Shown: positions 1 through 5,944 of the stretch, in pieces
Position numbering within the stretch: the stretch's first letter is position 1
How the letters are laid out: every line of letters begins with the position of its first letter
NCBI GenBank assembly: GCA_027034965.1
Contig: JALVWL010000243.1
Location: forward strand, 1-5,944
Length of the DNA stretch: 5,944 nucleotides
Origin: Candidatus Omnitrophota bacterium
GTDB lineage: Bacteria > Omnitrophota > Gorgyraeia > S143-82
Reading direction: 5' to 3'
Made by a program: the position numbers and the translations under genes
Notes under the pieces: model-generated
What the model was told of the DNA's origin: nothing
What the model saw: only the letters and a program-made list of their open reading frames with translations
Databases searched by the model: none

Positions 1-41
1 ATTATATCACAAATCCCTATTGCATAATTTGGGTTTATCAG

Positions 42-71
42 ATTATAACACACATCTCATCTAGGAGTGAA
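42..71 (-). promoter_or_regulatory. Candidate sigma-70-type promoter reading left out of the window
   Basis: On the minus strand, TATAAT (42-47) is preceded by TGT (48-50), a perfect extended -10. TTCACT (66-71, four of six bases of the -35 consensus) lies 18 nt further upstream. It sits 27 bases past the acylphosphatase stop and would start RNA at about 33-36, reading into sequence beyond the left edge. A second TGA-TATAAT (1-9) occurs closer to the edge but has no recognisable -35. I see no hairpin with a T-run in 1-98 that would end the upstream unit. AT-rich DNA makes chance matches fairly likely. Confidence 0.45.
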
Positions 72-98
72 TGCAATCAACAACAATTCGAACTAATC

Positions 99-374
99 CT
101 ACTCAGTCGGTAAGATATGAAAAGACTTTTGAGGCGGGATGCCATCTGCATCGGCTTTATATTCTATATCTGAAATATAGCCTAGAAACCTGCGTTCAAG
201 GTCTGATAGAAATCCAGAGACATCGGCACTACTGCCCTCTATAAAGAGCTCAACTCGACCGTCCTTGCGGTTTCTGACCCAGCCATTTAGCCCCCAACGT
301 CTGGCGATTTCCTGACAGGTATAGCGAAAACCAACACCCTGGACGTGTCCTGAAAAGAATATATGATACTTCAT
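99..374 (-). CDS. acyP: Acylphosphatase
   Basis: Acylphosphatase hydrolyses the carboxyl-phosphate bond of acyl phosphates such as 1,3-bisphosphoglycerate, acetyl phosphate or carbamoyl phosphate. The 91-residue protein has the normal length and both family signatures. The first is SGHVQGVGFR (8-17) with phosphate-binding R17, and the second is GWVRNRKDGRVELFIEG (31-47) with catalytic N35. The end, SFHILPTE, replaces the common F-x-I/V-xx C-terminus. The ATG lies 4 nt after the aldolase stop. The ribosome site is weak (AGGA 10 nt or GGTGA 4 nt upstream), so it is probably read through coupling with the aldolase. It is the last visible gene of the unit. Its link to the neighbouring sugar-phosphate genes is not clear, since no acyl-phosphate-forming enzyme is visible. 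Confidence 0.95.
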   Translation of the reverse strand: MKYHIFFSGHVQGVGFRYTCQEIARRWGLNGWVRNRKDGRVELFIEGSSADVSGFLSDLERRFLGYISDIEYKADADGIPPQKSFHILPTE

Positions 375-378
375 ATAT

Positions 379-942
379 TCACCATCCTAGCTGTGAACTA
401 TAGAACAAAAGCCCGTCTTTATGACCACCCAATACGATGATTCCAAACTCCCCTTGCAGCTGGCGCGCTATACGCGATACCTCCATTGCAATCTGAGGCG
501 TGCCAAATTCCGCATCCTCGCTCGTCGTAGGCAATTGCCCCCTCAAAAACTCCCACATCCTGGAGCTATGGACGTGTACAACTAACCTCGCCAACTCGTT
601 TGCCCTATAGATGGCCGCATGTGTCATAGACTCAGAAGAGGCCTCAACCAATCCCCTGCAGTGCACATAATTTTTGGAAATATCAAAATCAACTACCAGG
701 GAATAGTCATCGATACTAAGCTGCCTCTTTGCCCCGGTGCGCGAACCAGTTATGAGGAAGACCTCCCCATCAACGCGCATACTGATATTTCCATAACCAA
801 TACCAGTGTCGTATACACCGATAAGGCCCATATCCCACAGGGCCGTCCTTATCCTATTCAGGGATGAAAAACCGTCTACTTCTATGATAGACTCCCTGTC
901 CCAATCACAGTTAAACTTTATATAACCCTCATCTCGACTCAT
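379..942 (-). CDS. Short class II aldolase/adducin-family protein
   Basis: Class II aldolases and related epimerases and dehydratases (FucA, AraD, MtnB) use a metal bound by three His residues. Counting from the ATG at 942 (187 residues), the motifs are GNIS (51-54), ITGSRTG (64-70) for phosphate binding, SSES (102-105) with E104 as likely catalytic acid/base, H108, HVH (123-125) with metal ligands H123 and H125, and GGHKDG (172-177) with the third ligand H174. The active site therefore looks complete. The protein ends 13 residues after H174, shorter than FucA or MtnB, so C-terminal helices are missing. The ATG overlaps the upstream stop as ATGA and no Shine-Dalgarno is visible, so translation is probably coupled. 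A GTG at 946-948 is a possible start two codons earlier. Position after mtnA suggests cleavage or dehydration of a ketose 1-phosphate such as methylthioribulose 1-phosphate, but this is an inference and MtnB is not proven. Confidence 0.85.
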   Translation of the reverse strand: MSRDEGYIKFNCDWDRESIIEVDGFSSLNRIRTALWDMGLIGVYDTGIGYGNISMRVDGEVFLITGSRTGAKRQLSIDDYSLVVDFDISKNYVHCRGLVEASSESMTHAAIYRANELARLVVHVHSSRMWEFLRGQLPTTSEDAEFGTPQIAMEVSRIARQLQGEFGIIVLGGHKDGLLFYSSQLGW

Positions 943-2432
943 ATCCACAGATAGAGGTGGCTTACATTGTAATCCCGGAGGACATCCACTGTGGCCTGGG
1001 CAACCTTCTTCACACTTAAATCGGCCTGATCGTCAACAATGATAACAAATAAGGTATGGGCAGTCATCGGTGCGGCCTGAAAGGCGTGGTGGTTCCAGTC
1101 AGGCCCCCTAAAGACCAACTCCAACACATCTGGCCTCAATTGCCTGCCCATCTCCTTTAGACTATCATAGATCCTATCGTCCGGCCCGTAATAGATGAGT
1201 TCCACGAATTTTATGCTCTCTTTTAAGTTCTCCTTTATCAGAGGGATAATCCCATCTATGCCAATCTTGTCCCCTGGAGAAACATTATCTATTGACTTCA
1301 TCTTCTGCTTATAGAGCTGGACATTGGGTTGTGTAACGAAATTCAATACATCACCTTCCTTCTTGGTATAAAGATAGGCAATTATGGCGGTAATGTACTC
1401 AAGAGAAAGACTGATTATTGCCAACCTTTCTATATCCAAAGCAGGCCCTATTAATTTATCCAGAGCCCCTGTCTCTATACGGGCCATATTAAACCTCTCA
1501 ATAAATGGAGAAATATCTGACAAGTCCCTCTCAAAGGCCACGTATGTCTTGGGATCAAAGCCCTTTACCTTGCCTCCCAGAGACTCCTGAAATAGCTGAT
1601 TCGTCCAAACCCTCACGGGTTCATAGGCAGATGAAAGGCCCTCTGGCATAATTATACAGATAAGTGGACGGTTGTATGCCAAGTCCGGCGGTATCACCAG
1701 GGAACCAAATTCCCAAATTCTATCTTGGAAGTCGCTATTCATCTCCCATTCTCTAAGCCAGCTCATCATCCTAATAATCGCAGACTTATCCCTTAAGTGC
1801 AAAAGTGCTGGCAGGAGGAACAATGCCGTACGAGGAGAGGTAAATCTGCCACCTATGTCTGTCCCGCCATCTACCTGTATGGGCAAAAGCCTCATCCTGG
1901 ATAGCTCCCAACCCCTTGACTCTAGCTCTCCCTTATTCGGTATATCAATAATCCACACCATTTTCTCATATATATCCAAACCCTCTTCTTCATATATAGA
2001 TCTTAATATCTTCGTTATCTCGTGGGTCTCGTAGGTAGTTGCAGACTTGCTTATTGCCACAACAAAGATATCTGAAAGACCGACATTGTGTCTCTCTCTT
2101 ATCTCTTCTAACTCCCTAACAATCAATTCCCTATCCGGATTATCAAAGGTATAGGCATTATCGATATTCAAGAGCTGTTTCAACATCTTTATCGTATTAA
2201 TCGATCCACCCATCCCCACGAAAAGTACAACCTGCTTCTCGAGCAAGAATTCAGCCCTATCCAGCCATTCTACAAGAACTCCTTCCTCGGGTGCAACCAC
2301 CCAACCCAGGCGATGGTGTTCCCCATCAAAACCTATCTTGTAGAAAATTGAATCCTTATCAATTATCCCATTATTATGGACTGCCTCGGCAAATGTCCTT
2401 ATAGAGCCAAAGAATTCCTGCGCCTCGCTCAT
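939..2432 (-). CDS. Divergent phosphoglucose-isomerase-like SIS protein
   Basis: This 497-residue protein has the two-SIS-domain layout of glucose-6-phosphate isomerase. Matches include GMGGS (73-77), the phosphate-binding loop SKSATTYET (128-136; classic form SKTxTTxET), DIGGRF (192-197), QESLGGK (282-288) with a Glu where PGI has its catalytic Glu, and QPNVQLYK (368-375) with a Lys where PGI has its conserved C-terminal Lys. About 118 residues follow that Lys, including a His-containing stretch GPDWNHHAFQAAPMTAHT (443-460). Ordinary PGIs end sooner. By recall, the DIGGR and QPNV forms and the long tail resemble the PGI half of transaldolase-PGI fusions, but no transaldolase domain is present. 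A strong GGAGG lies 6 nt before the ATG, 23 nt after the mtnA stop, and the stop overlaps the next gene. It could be the cell's PGI or an isomerase for a sugar phosphate made from the MtnA product. Fold is fairly certain, substrate is not. Confidence 0.82.
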   Translation of the reverse strand: MSEAQEFFGSIRTFAEAVHNNGIIDKDSIFYKIGFDGEHHRLGWVVAPEEGVLVEWLDRAEFLLEKQVVLFVGMGGSINTIKMLKQLLNIDNAYTFDNPDRELIVRELEEIRERHNVGLSDIFVVAISKSATTYETHEITKILRSIYEEEGLDIYEKMVWIIDIPNKGELESRGWELSRMRLLPIQVDGGTDIGGRFTSPRTALFLLPALLHLRDKSAIIRMMSWLREWEMNSDFQDRIWEFGSLVIPPDLAYNRPLICIIMPEGLSSAYEPVRVWTNQLFQESLGGKVKGFDPKTYVAFERDLSDISPFIERFNMARIETGALDKLIGPALDIERLAIISLSLEYITAIIAYLYTKKEGDVLNFVTQPNVQLYKQKMKSIDNVSPGDKIGIDGIIPLIKENLKESIKFVELIYYGPDDRIYDSLKEMGRQLRPDVLELVFRGPDWNHHAFQAAPMTAHTLFVIIVDDQADLSVKKVAQATVDVLRDYNVSHLYLWI

Positions 2433-2455
2433 CCTCTACCTCCGATTTTATTACT

Positions 2456-3538
2456 TTAATTCCCAAACAAGGCCAATATACTATCCTCTACAGCAGGGAT
2501 TATCCCCTTTTCTGTTATAAAGCCGCTAATGAGATTAAACGGTGTAACATCAAAGCCATAATTTACTGCCGGACTCTTCTGTGGACAGAGAAGCACCCTC
2601 TCAATGCGATCACCAAGTAGGCCCTGGGCATAGCGAACCTCGTCAGGCGAACGAAGCTCTATTGGTATCTCTGCCATACCGTCGTATAAGGATAGATCAA
2701 ACGTAGAACCTGGAAGCGCAACATAGAATGGAATACCATTGTCCTTGGCAGCCAAGGCCTTCAGATAGGTACCTATCTTATTCGCCACATCTCCTCTCCT
2801 GGTAACCCTATCAGCACCTACAATGACCATATCTACCATACTATGCTGCATAAGGTGGCCGCCGGTGTTATCGGCAATAACCGTATGGCGTATACCTTGA
2901 TTGAGCATCTCCCAGGCAGTAAGGCGTGCCCCCTGATTTCTAGGGCGGGTCTCATCTACCCATATATGTACAGGTATACCCCTCCTGTGGGCCTCGTATA
3001 TAGGTGCGGTTGCGGTCCCGTAGTCTACACAGGCAAGCCAACCGGCATTGCAGTGGGTAAGGATATTGACCACATCACCCTTCTTTTCGAATAATTCCTC
3101 TATTAAAGCAACGCCATGCTCGCCTATCATCTTACAACGCAGCAATTCCCCTCTCTCTACCTCTCTCGCCGCGCTGAATGCCACCTCTACAACTGTCTCC
3201 CAGTCGCGCACACCGGATATACGCCCCAGGACCATATCTATTCCCCAGATGAGGTTTACGGCCGTGGGACGAGTATCCCTTAATGCCTTCAATAGCTGAT
3301 TAAACCTATCCAGATCCCCTTTGGCATCTCTTGCCGCAAGGTAAACTCCATAAGCAGCCGCAACTCCAATCACAATGGCTCCTCTCAGATGCATATCCCT
3401 TATCGCCTTAGCCATCCTCTCACAGGAGTCTATCTCTTCCACAACAAATCTATGCGGCAGCCATCTCTGATCTATAATAAAGATCCTTTTCTCTTCATCA
3501 GACCAGATTGTATGGTATGTTTTCCCATCAACCTCCAT
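2456..3538 (-). CDS. mtnA: S-methyl-5-thioribose-1-phosphate isomerase
   Basis: MtnA converts 5-methylthioribose 1-phosphate to 5-methylthioribulose 1-phosphate in the salvage of methylthioadenosine; some relatives act on 5-deoxyribose 1-phosphate. The protein has 360 residues, the usual family length. Motifs in order are IIDQRWLP (21-28), RGAIVIG (52-58), THCNAGWLA (161-169) with catalytic C163, VDETRPRNQGARLTAWE (194-210), IADNTGGHLM (221-230), VGADR (240-244) with catalytic D242, and NKIGTY (253-258). All catalytic residues expected for the family are present, and these motifs separate it from eIF2B-like regulatory relatives. From memory, the GWLA and PRNQGA variants match the proteobacterial-type branch more than the Bacillus type. 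The ATG overlaps the upstream stop by 1 nt (TGATG), with GGGAG 6 nt before it, so it is probably translationally coupled. A PGI-like gene and a class II aldolase follow. The exact substrate, methylthio- or 5-deoxy-sugar, is open. Confidence 0.93.
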   Translation of the reverse strand: MEVDGKTYHTIWSDEEKRIFIIDQRWLPHRFVVEEIDSCERMAKAIRDMHLRGAIVIGVAAAYGVYLAARDAKGDLDRFNQLLKALRDTRPTAVNLIWGIDMVLGRISGVRDWETVVEVAFSAAREVERGELLRCKMIGEHGVALIEELFEKKGDVVNILTHCNAGWLACVDYGTATAPIYEAHRRGIPVHIWVDETRPRNQGARLTAWEMLNQGIRHTVIADNTGGHLMQHSMVDMVIVGADRVTRRGDVANKIGTYLKALAAKDNGIPFYVALPGSTFDLSLYDGMAEIPIELRSPDEVRYAQGLLGDRIERVLLCPQKSPAVNYGFDVTPFNLISGFITEKGIIPAVEDSILALFGN

Positions 3539-4074
3539 CAGTCTCTCCCAAATATCTTTTCCAGCCTATCTACATATTCCTTAACAAGTCGCAGTTCGTC
3601 TTTGGCAACCGGCCTTTGGCCAGTAGAGGTCAACCCGCTATTGAACATCCCTGACATCGCACCCATTATAGGATTATTCTGGGACATCTGGGCCTGGGCA
3701 TAGGCATAGGCCAAACGAGTAATCACTCCACCAAATTCCTCCACTGAAAAATTATATTTCTTCAAAAGCGACAGTAATTTCTTAGCGCACTTCTGAGCCG
3801 CGGTTGGAGAATTGACATCTTCATCCGGAGCGCACTTCTCGACAATAGACTTATAGCGGGGATAAACCTCCAAAAACCTATCTATTACATCCCTGGTCAA
3901 CCTTATTTTAGACATCACCTTTTTATACTCCTCATCGCTTATAGATGAATTAAGTTCTTGAGACTCTTTTTTACCTTTAGTTTTTAACCCTATATCGGGC
4001 ATTTTCCAGGCAAATAGAGCAGAATTTAGAGAAAATAGAATAAAGAAAACTACTCCATACCTAAGAACCTTCAT
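3538..4074 (-). CDS. Small exported protein of unknown function
   Basis: I do not recognise this gene. From the ATG at 4074 it encodes 178 residues. Residues 1-22 look like a Sec signal peptide: MK, an Arg, then the hydrophobic stretch VVFFILFSLNSALFA, with probable cleavage after A22. No lipobox Cys is present. The mature part is polar and lysine-rich up to about residue 45, then mostly helical in appearance. It has only two cysteines, C81 and C96, which could form a disulfide outside the cytoplasm. An Ala/Tyr/Gln stretch (about 122-132) is followed by a Gly/Met/Asn/Ser-rich loop (132-152) and a charged C-terminal helix. An upstream in-frame ATG pair at 4102-4107 would add 11 residues, but it lacks a good ribosome site, puts a polar stretch before the signal peptide and ignores the strong site at 4082-4088. 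The stop overlaps the mtnA start (TGATG). Exported location is fairly sure; function is unknown. Confidence 0.8.
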   Translation of the reverse strand: MKVLRYGVVFFILFSLNSALFAWKMPDIGLKTKGKKESQELNSSISDEEYKKVMSKIRLTRDVIDRFLEVYPRYKSIVEKCAPDEDVNSPTAAQKCAKKLLSLLKKYNFSVEEFGGVITRLAYAYAQAQMSQNNPIMGAMSGMFNSGLTSTGQRPVAKDELRLVKEYVDRLEKIFGRD

Positions 4075-4081
4075 AAAAGCC

Positions 4082-4088
4082 CCTCCTT
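4082..4088 (-). promoter_or_regulatory. Strong Shine-Dalgarno that sets the start of the exported protein
   Basis: On the coding strand this reads AAGGAGG, a full match to the anti-Shine-Dalgarno, followed by 7 nt and the ATG at 4072-4074. It decides between that ATG and the in-frame ATG pair at 4102-4107, which lies upstream of it. It is the strongest ribosome site I see in the window and lies in the largest gap between genes here (4075-4116). Confidence 0.85.
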
Positions 4089-4116
4089 TTTTTACAATGC
4101 CCATCATCCATTAGAC

Positions 4117-5262
4117 CTATTTCCCCTTGCGCTGCATAAAGGCCATCAACTCAACATGCGGCGTATGAGGAAACATATCTATAGCCGAGAATGAAATCAT
4201 ATCATATTCCTTTATAAAGTCGAGCATATCTGACATAAAACTAACCGGGTTACAAGAGATATATACCATATTCGATGGGGCCAACCGCAAGACCCGCCTA
4301 CGCACCTTTTCTGGCATACCAGACCTGGGGGGATCAAGTATAACCGTATCGAATTTGCCCACCCAATCAGGATTCTTGCCCAGAAGGGCCCTGACATTGC
4401 CTTTTAGCATAGAATAGCTCTTAATCCCATTATTCAGCATATTCTGGCGCGCCTCGCTGACCGCACCATCGTCCATCTCTATACCAAGCACATCAAATCC
4501 GTCTTTCGCCAACACAAGGCCAATCCCCCCTGATCCAGCATATAGGTCAAGCACCTTCCCAGAGGTATACTGCCTCACCAAGTCCAAGACAAGGCAATAT
4601 AATGACTCCACGGCCCAGGGATTCACCTGAAAGAACCCTCTCAGGCCTATAATAAACTCAGTGGAACAGACCCTCTCATACAACAGGCCATCGCCCTTTA
4701 ACAATTCAACATCCTCAAAGGCAATCGCATCACCCAACCTGTCATTAAACACCCAATATATGTTCCTTACAAAATCAAGGTCTCCCAAGGCATCGAGTAA
4801 ACCCTCTTTATCTGGGCTGAACTGTGAAGATGTAGAAAGTGCCACGGTAAATACATCCTCTTTATTCCGCCTGATAAGGAGATGGCGCCAAAACCCCTTA
4901 TGAGAAAACTTATCATAGGCAGGCAAAGACAATGAATGCACATACTCTTTGATCCTGGACAAAAGCAATGGAAGTCTCTCTGAGAATATAAGGCACTCCT
5001 CTATGTCTACAATCTCCCTGTTCCTCTTATATCGGTGAAATCCAAGACCAAGGCCTCCATCAGGGACATTAGAAAAGGTCAACTCTACTTTATTTCGATA
5101 GAAAAACTCCTTCGGGGAGGGAATAACCTCAAAATTAGGCAGGACTATATTATGCTTTTCTGATTGCTTTAAGATAAACTCCCTCTTTATCTCTATTTGC
5201 TGGGGATAAGGGATGTCCTGAAGTTTACATCCCCCGCAGCTGCCAAAATACCTACACAGCAT
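4117..5262 (-). CDS. RumA/RlmD-type 5-methyluridine RNA methyltransferase, TRAM-less
   Basis: This is a SAM-dependent enzyme that methylates C5 of a uridine in RNA, in the TrmA/RlmC/RlmD family. It has 381 residues. A 4Fe-4S site is expected from C3, C9, C12 (C-x5-C-G-G-C) and C90. Family motifs follow: FFQVN (210-214), the SAM loop LDLYAGSGGIGL (238-249), DPPRSG (310-315), SCNP with nucleophile C337, and HVE with the proposed base E371. The 34-residue distance from C337 to E371 equals that from C324 to E358 in E. coli TrmA. The protein begins directly with the cysteine cluster, so the N-terminal TRAM domain of E. coli RlmD is absent. In this it resembles the shorter RlmC. The target (23S U1939, U747 or tRNA U54) cannot be read from the sequence, so no symbol is given; the iron-sulfur cysteines favour rRNA over TrmA-type tRNA activity. 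The ATG overlaps the era end by 11 nt, with GAGGGAG 7 nt upstream. Confidence 0.93.
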   Translation of the reverse strand: MLCRYFGSCGGCKLQDIPYPQQIEIKREFILKQSEKHNIVLPNFEVIPSPKEFFYRNKVELTFSNVPDGGLGLGFHRYKRNREIVDIEECLIFSERLPLLLSRIKEYVHSLSLPAYDKFSHKGFWRHLLIRRNKEDVFTVALSTSSQFSPDKEGLLDALGDLDFVRNIYWVFNDRLGDAIAFEDVELLKGDGLLYERVCSTEFIIGLRGFFQVNPWAVESLYCLVLDLVRQYTSGKVLDLYAGSGGIGLVLAKDGFDVLGIEMDDGAVSEARQNMLNNGIKSYSMLKGNVRALLGKNPDWVGKFDTVILDPPRSGMPEKVRRRVLRLAPSNMVYISCNPVSFMSDMLDFIKEYDMISFSAIDMFPHTPHVELMAFMQRKGK

Positions 5263-5944
5263 AACCCAACTCCCTCAACATATCCGGATCATTGGTCCAA
5301 TTCTCATCTACCTTTACCCATAGGTCAAGGTGCACCTTTTTGCCAAGCAATACCTTTAATTCCTTTCTGGCCTTAGTGCCGGCCTCCTTAATCAGCCTGC
5401 CTTCCTTTCCTATAATTATGGCCTTGTGCCTCTTCTCCTTTGTAACAATCCTGGCCTTAATAACGATTAGATCCTCTCTTTTTTCCTCTACATCCTCTAC
5501 AACCACCGCAAAGTAATAAGGCAATTCATCTTTTAGGACATTCAAGAACTTTTCTCGGATTATCTCAGATATAAACAAACGCAAGGGGAAATCAGTCTTC
5601 ATATGGGGAGGATAGTAGAGGTTATCCGTATCTGGCAAGACCTCAAAGAGTGCATCTATCAGTGCATCGAGCCCCTCTGACCTTATCGCCGATACAGGGA
5701 TGAAGTAACGCGCCAGGCCATCTATCCTATCTATATAGTCATTGACAAAGCCCTTGCCCTGGTCCTTCTTGTTAAGGGCAACTACAACCGGTTTACCCAC
5801 CTGTCTCAATGTCTCTACAATAGTCGTCTCTTCTCTACCTATCCTATCCTGGATATCGACCACATATAATACGGCATCGGCATTGGAAAGGGCATTAAAG
5901 GCAACAGTGTTAAAACGCCTGGCCAGGGGAAACTTTACCAGGTT
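5252..5944 (-). CDS. era: GTPase Era, 5' end cut off by the window edge
   Basis: Era is a membrane-associated GTPase that binds the 3' end of 16S rRNA and helps mature the 30S subunit. The frame stays open to the right edge, giving 230 visible residues. Against a usual length of about 300, roughly 70 N-terminal residues (P-loop, switch I and the DTPG motif) lie outside. Visible parts are the end of the G domain with ADAVLYVVD, the G4 motif NKKD (visible residues 58-61) and the G5 motif SAIRSEGL (about 85-92). A linker with YYPP and EIIREK follows. The C-terminal KH domain has IIIGKEGR (GxxG at about 179-182) and the typical ending LDLWVKVDENW. The GTG at 5861-5863 lies inside the G domain and is not the start. 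The last codons overlap the next gene by 11 nt and contain its Shine-Dalgarno. Identity is firm; the missing N-terminus is an edge effect, not a truncation. Confidence 0.96.
   Translation of the reverse strand, partial: NLVKFPLARRFNTVAFNALSNADAVLYVVDIQDRIGREETTIVETLRQVGKPVVVALNKKDQGKGFVNDYIDRIDGLARYFIPVSAIRSEGLDALIDALFEVLPDTDNLYYPPHMKTDFPLRLFISEIIREKFLNVLKDELPYYFAVVVEDVEEKREDLIVIKARIVTKEKRHKAIIIGKEGRLIKEAGTKARKELKVLLGKKVHLDLWVKVDENWTNDPDMLRELGYAV

Noticed and set aside
20..49. Possible plus-strand promoter, TTGCAT and TATAAC with 18 nt between
   Set aside because: The -35 matches only three of six bases and there is no plus-strand gene in the window; it overlaps the better minus-strand match in the same AT-rich DNA.
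81..100. GTTCGAAT on the minus strand, resembling a tRNA T-loop
   Set aside because: The flanking bases do not form the 5-bp T-stem and no acceptor, D or anticodon arm is found around it.
1384..2034. Plus-strand open frames of 68 and 120 codons opposite the PGI-like gene
   Set aside because: They are shadows of a conserved minus-strand gene, low in family-like motifs and without convincing ribosome sites.
4075..4107. Upstream ATG pair as the start of the exported protein
   Set aside because: It has no well-placed Shine-Dalgarno, while AAGGAGG stands 7 nt before the ATG at 4074, where a standard signal peptide begins.
4212..4397. Minus-strand 61-codon frame inside the methyltransferase gene
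   Set aside because: It lies in another frame across the conserved DPPRSG and SCNP coding region, so it is a shadow.
5252..5863. Era starting at the GTG near 5863
   Set aside because: The reading frame continues to the window edge with typical Era G-domain sequence (ADAVLYVVD spans this point), so this is an internal Val codon.

Overview
The window looks like one tightly packed bacterial transcription unit. Every supported gene is on the minus strand, so transcription runs from the right edge to the left edge. Neighbouring genes are separated by 42 bases or less, and three junctions overlap (11 nt, 1 nt and an ATGA-type 4 nt). A bacterial source is supported by the Era GTPase, the RumA/RlmD-type RNA methyltransferase and several clear Shine-Dalgarno sequences. 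G+C varies along the window (about 40% and 58% in two 60-base lines I counted). AGG for Arg and ATA for Ile are used often. The phylum cannot be fixed from this window. The mix suggests an uncultivated or deep-branching lineage, but that is only an impression.

Right part (4117-5944): translation and ribosome genes. The 3' two thirds or more of era runs off the right edge. It overlaps a gene for an iron-sulfur 5-methyluridine RNA methyltransferase of the RumA/RlmD type that lacks the TRAM domain.

Middle (3538-4074): a small exported protein of unknown function with a signal peptide and a helical, two-cysteine mature part. Its stop codon overlaps the mtnA start.

Left part (99-3538): four metabolic genes. 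They are mtnA (methylthioribose-1-phosphate isomerase), a divergent phosphoglucose-isomerase-like SIS protein with a long C-terminal extension, a short class II aldolase/adducin-family protein, and an acylphosphatase. MtnA makes a ketose 1-phosphate, and class II aldolases commonly act on ketose 1-phosphates. The set could therefore be a salvage route for 5'-deoxynucleoside by-products (a DHAP-shunt-like path) or part of methionine salvage. The phosphorylase or kinase that would feed MtnA is not in the window, so the pathway is an inference.

The leftmost 98 bases are AT-rich, have no gene and no convincing terminator, and hold a plausible extended -10 promoter pointing left out of the window.
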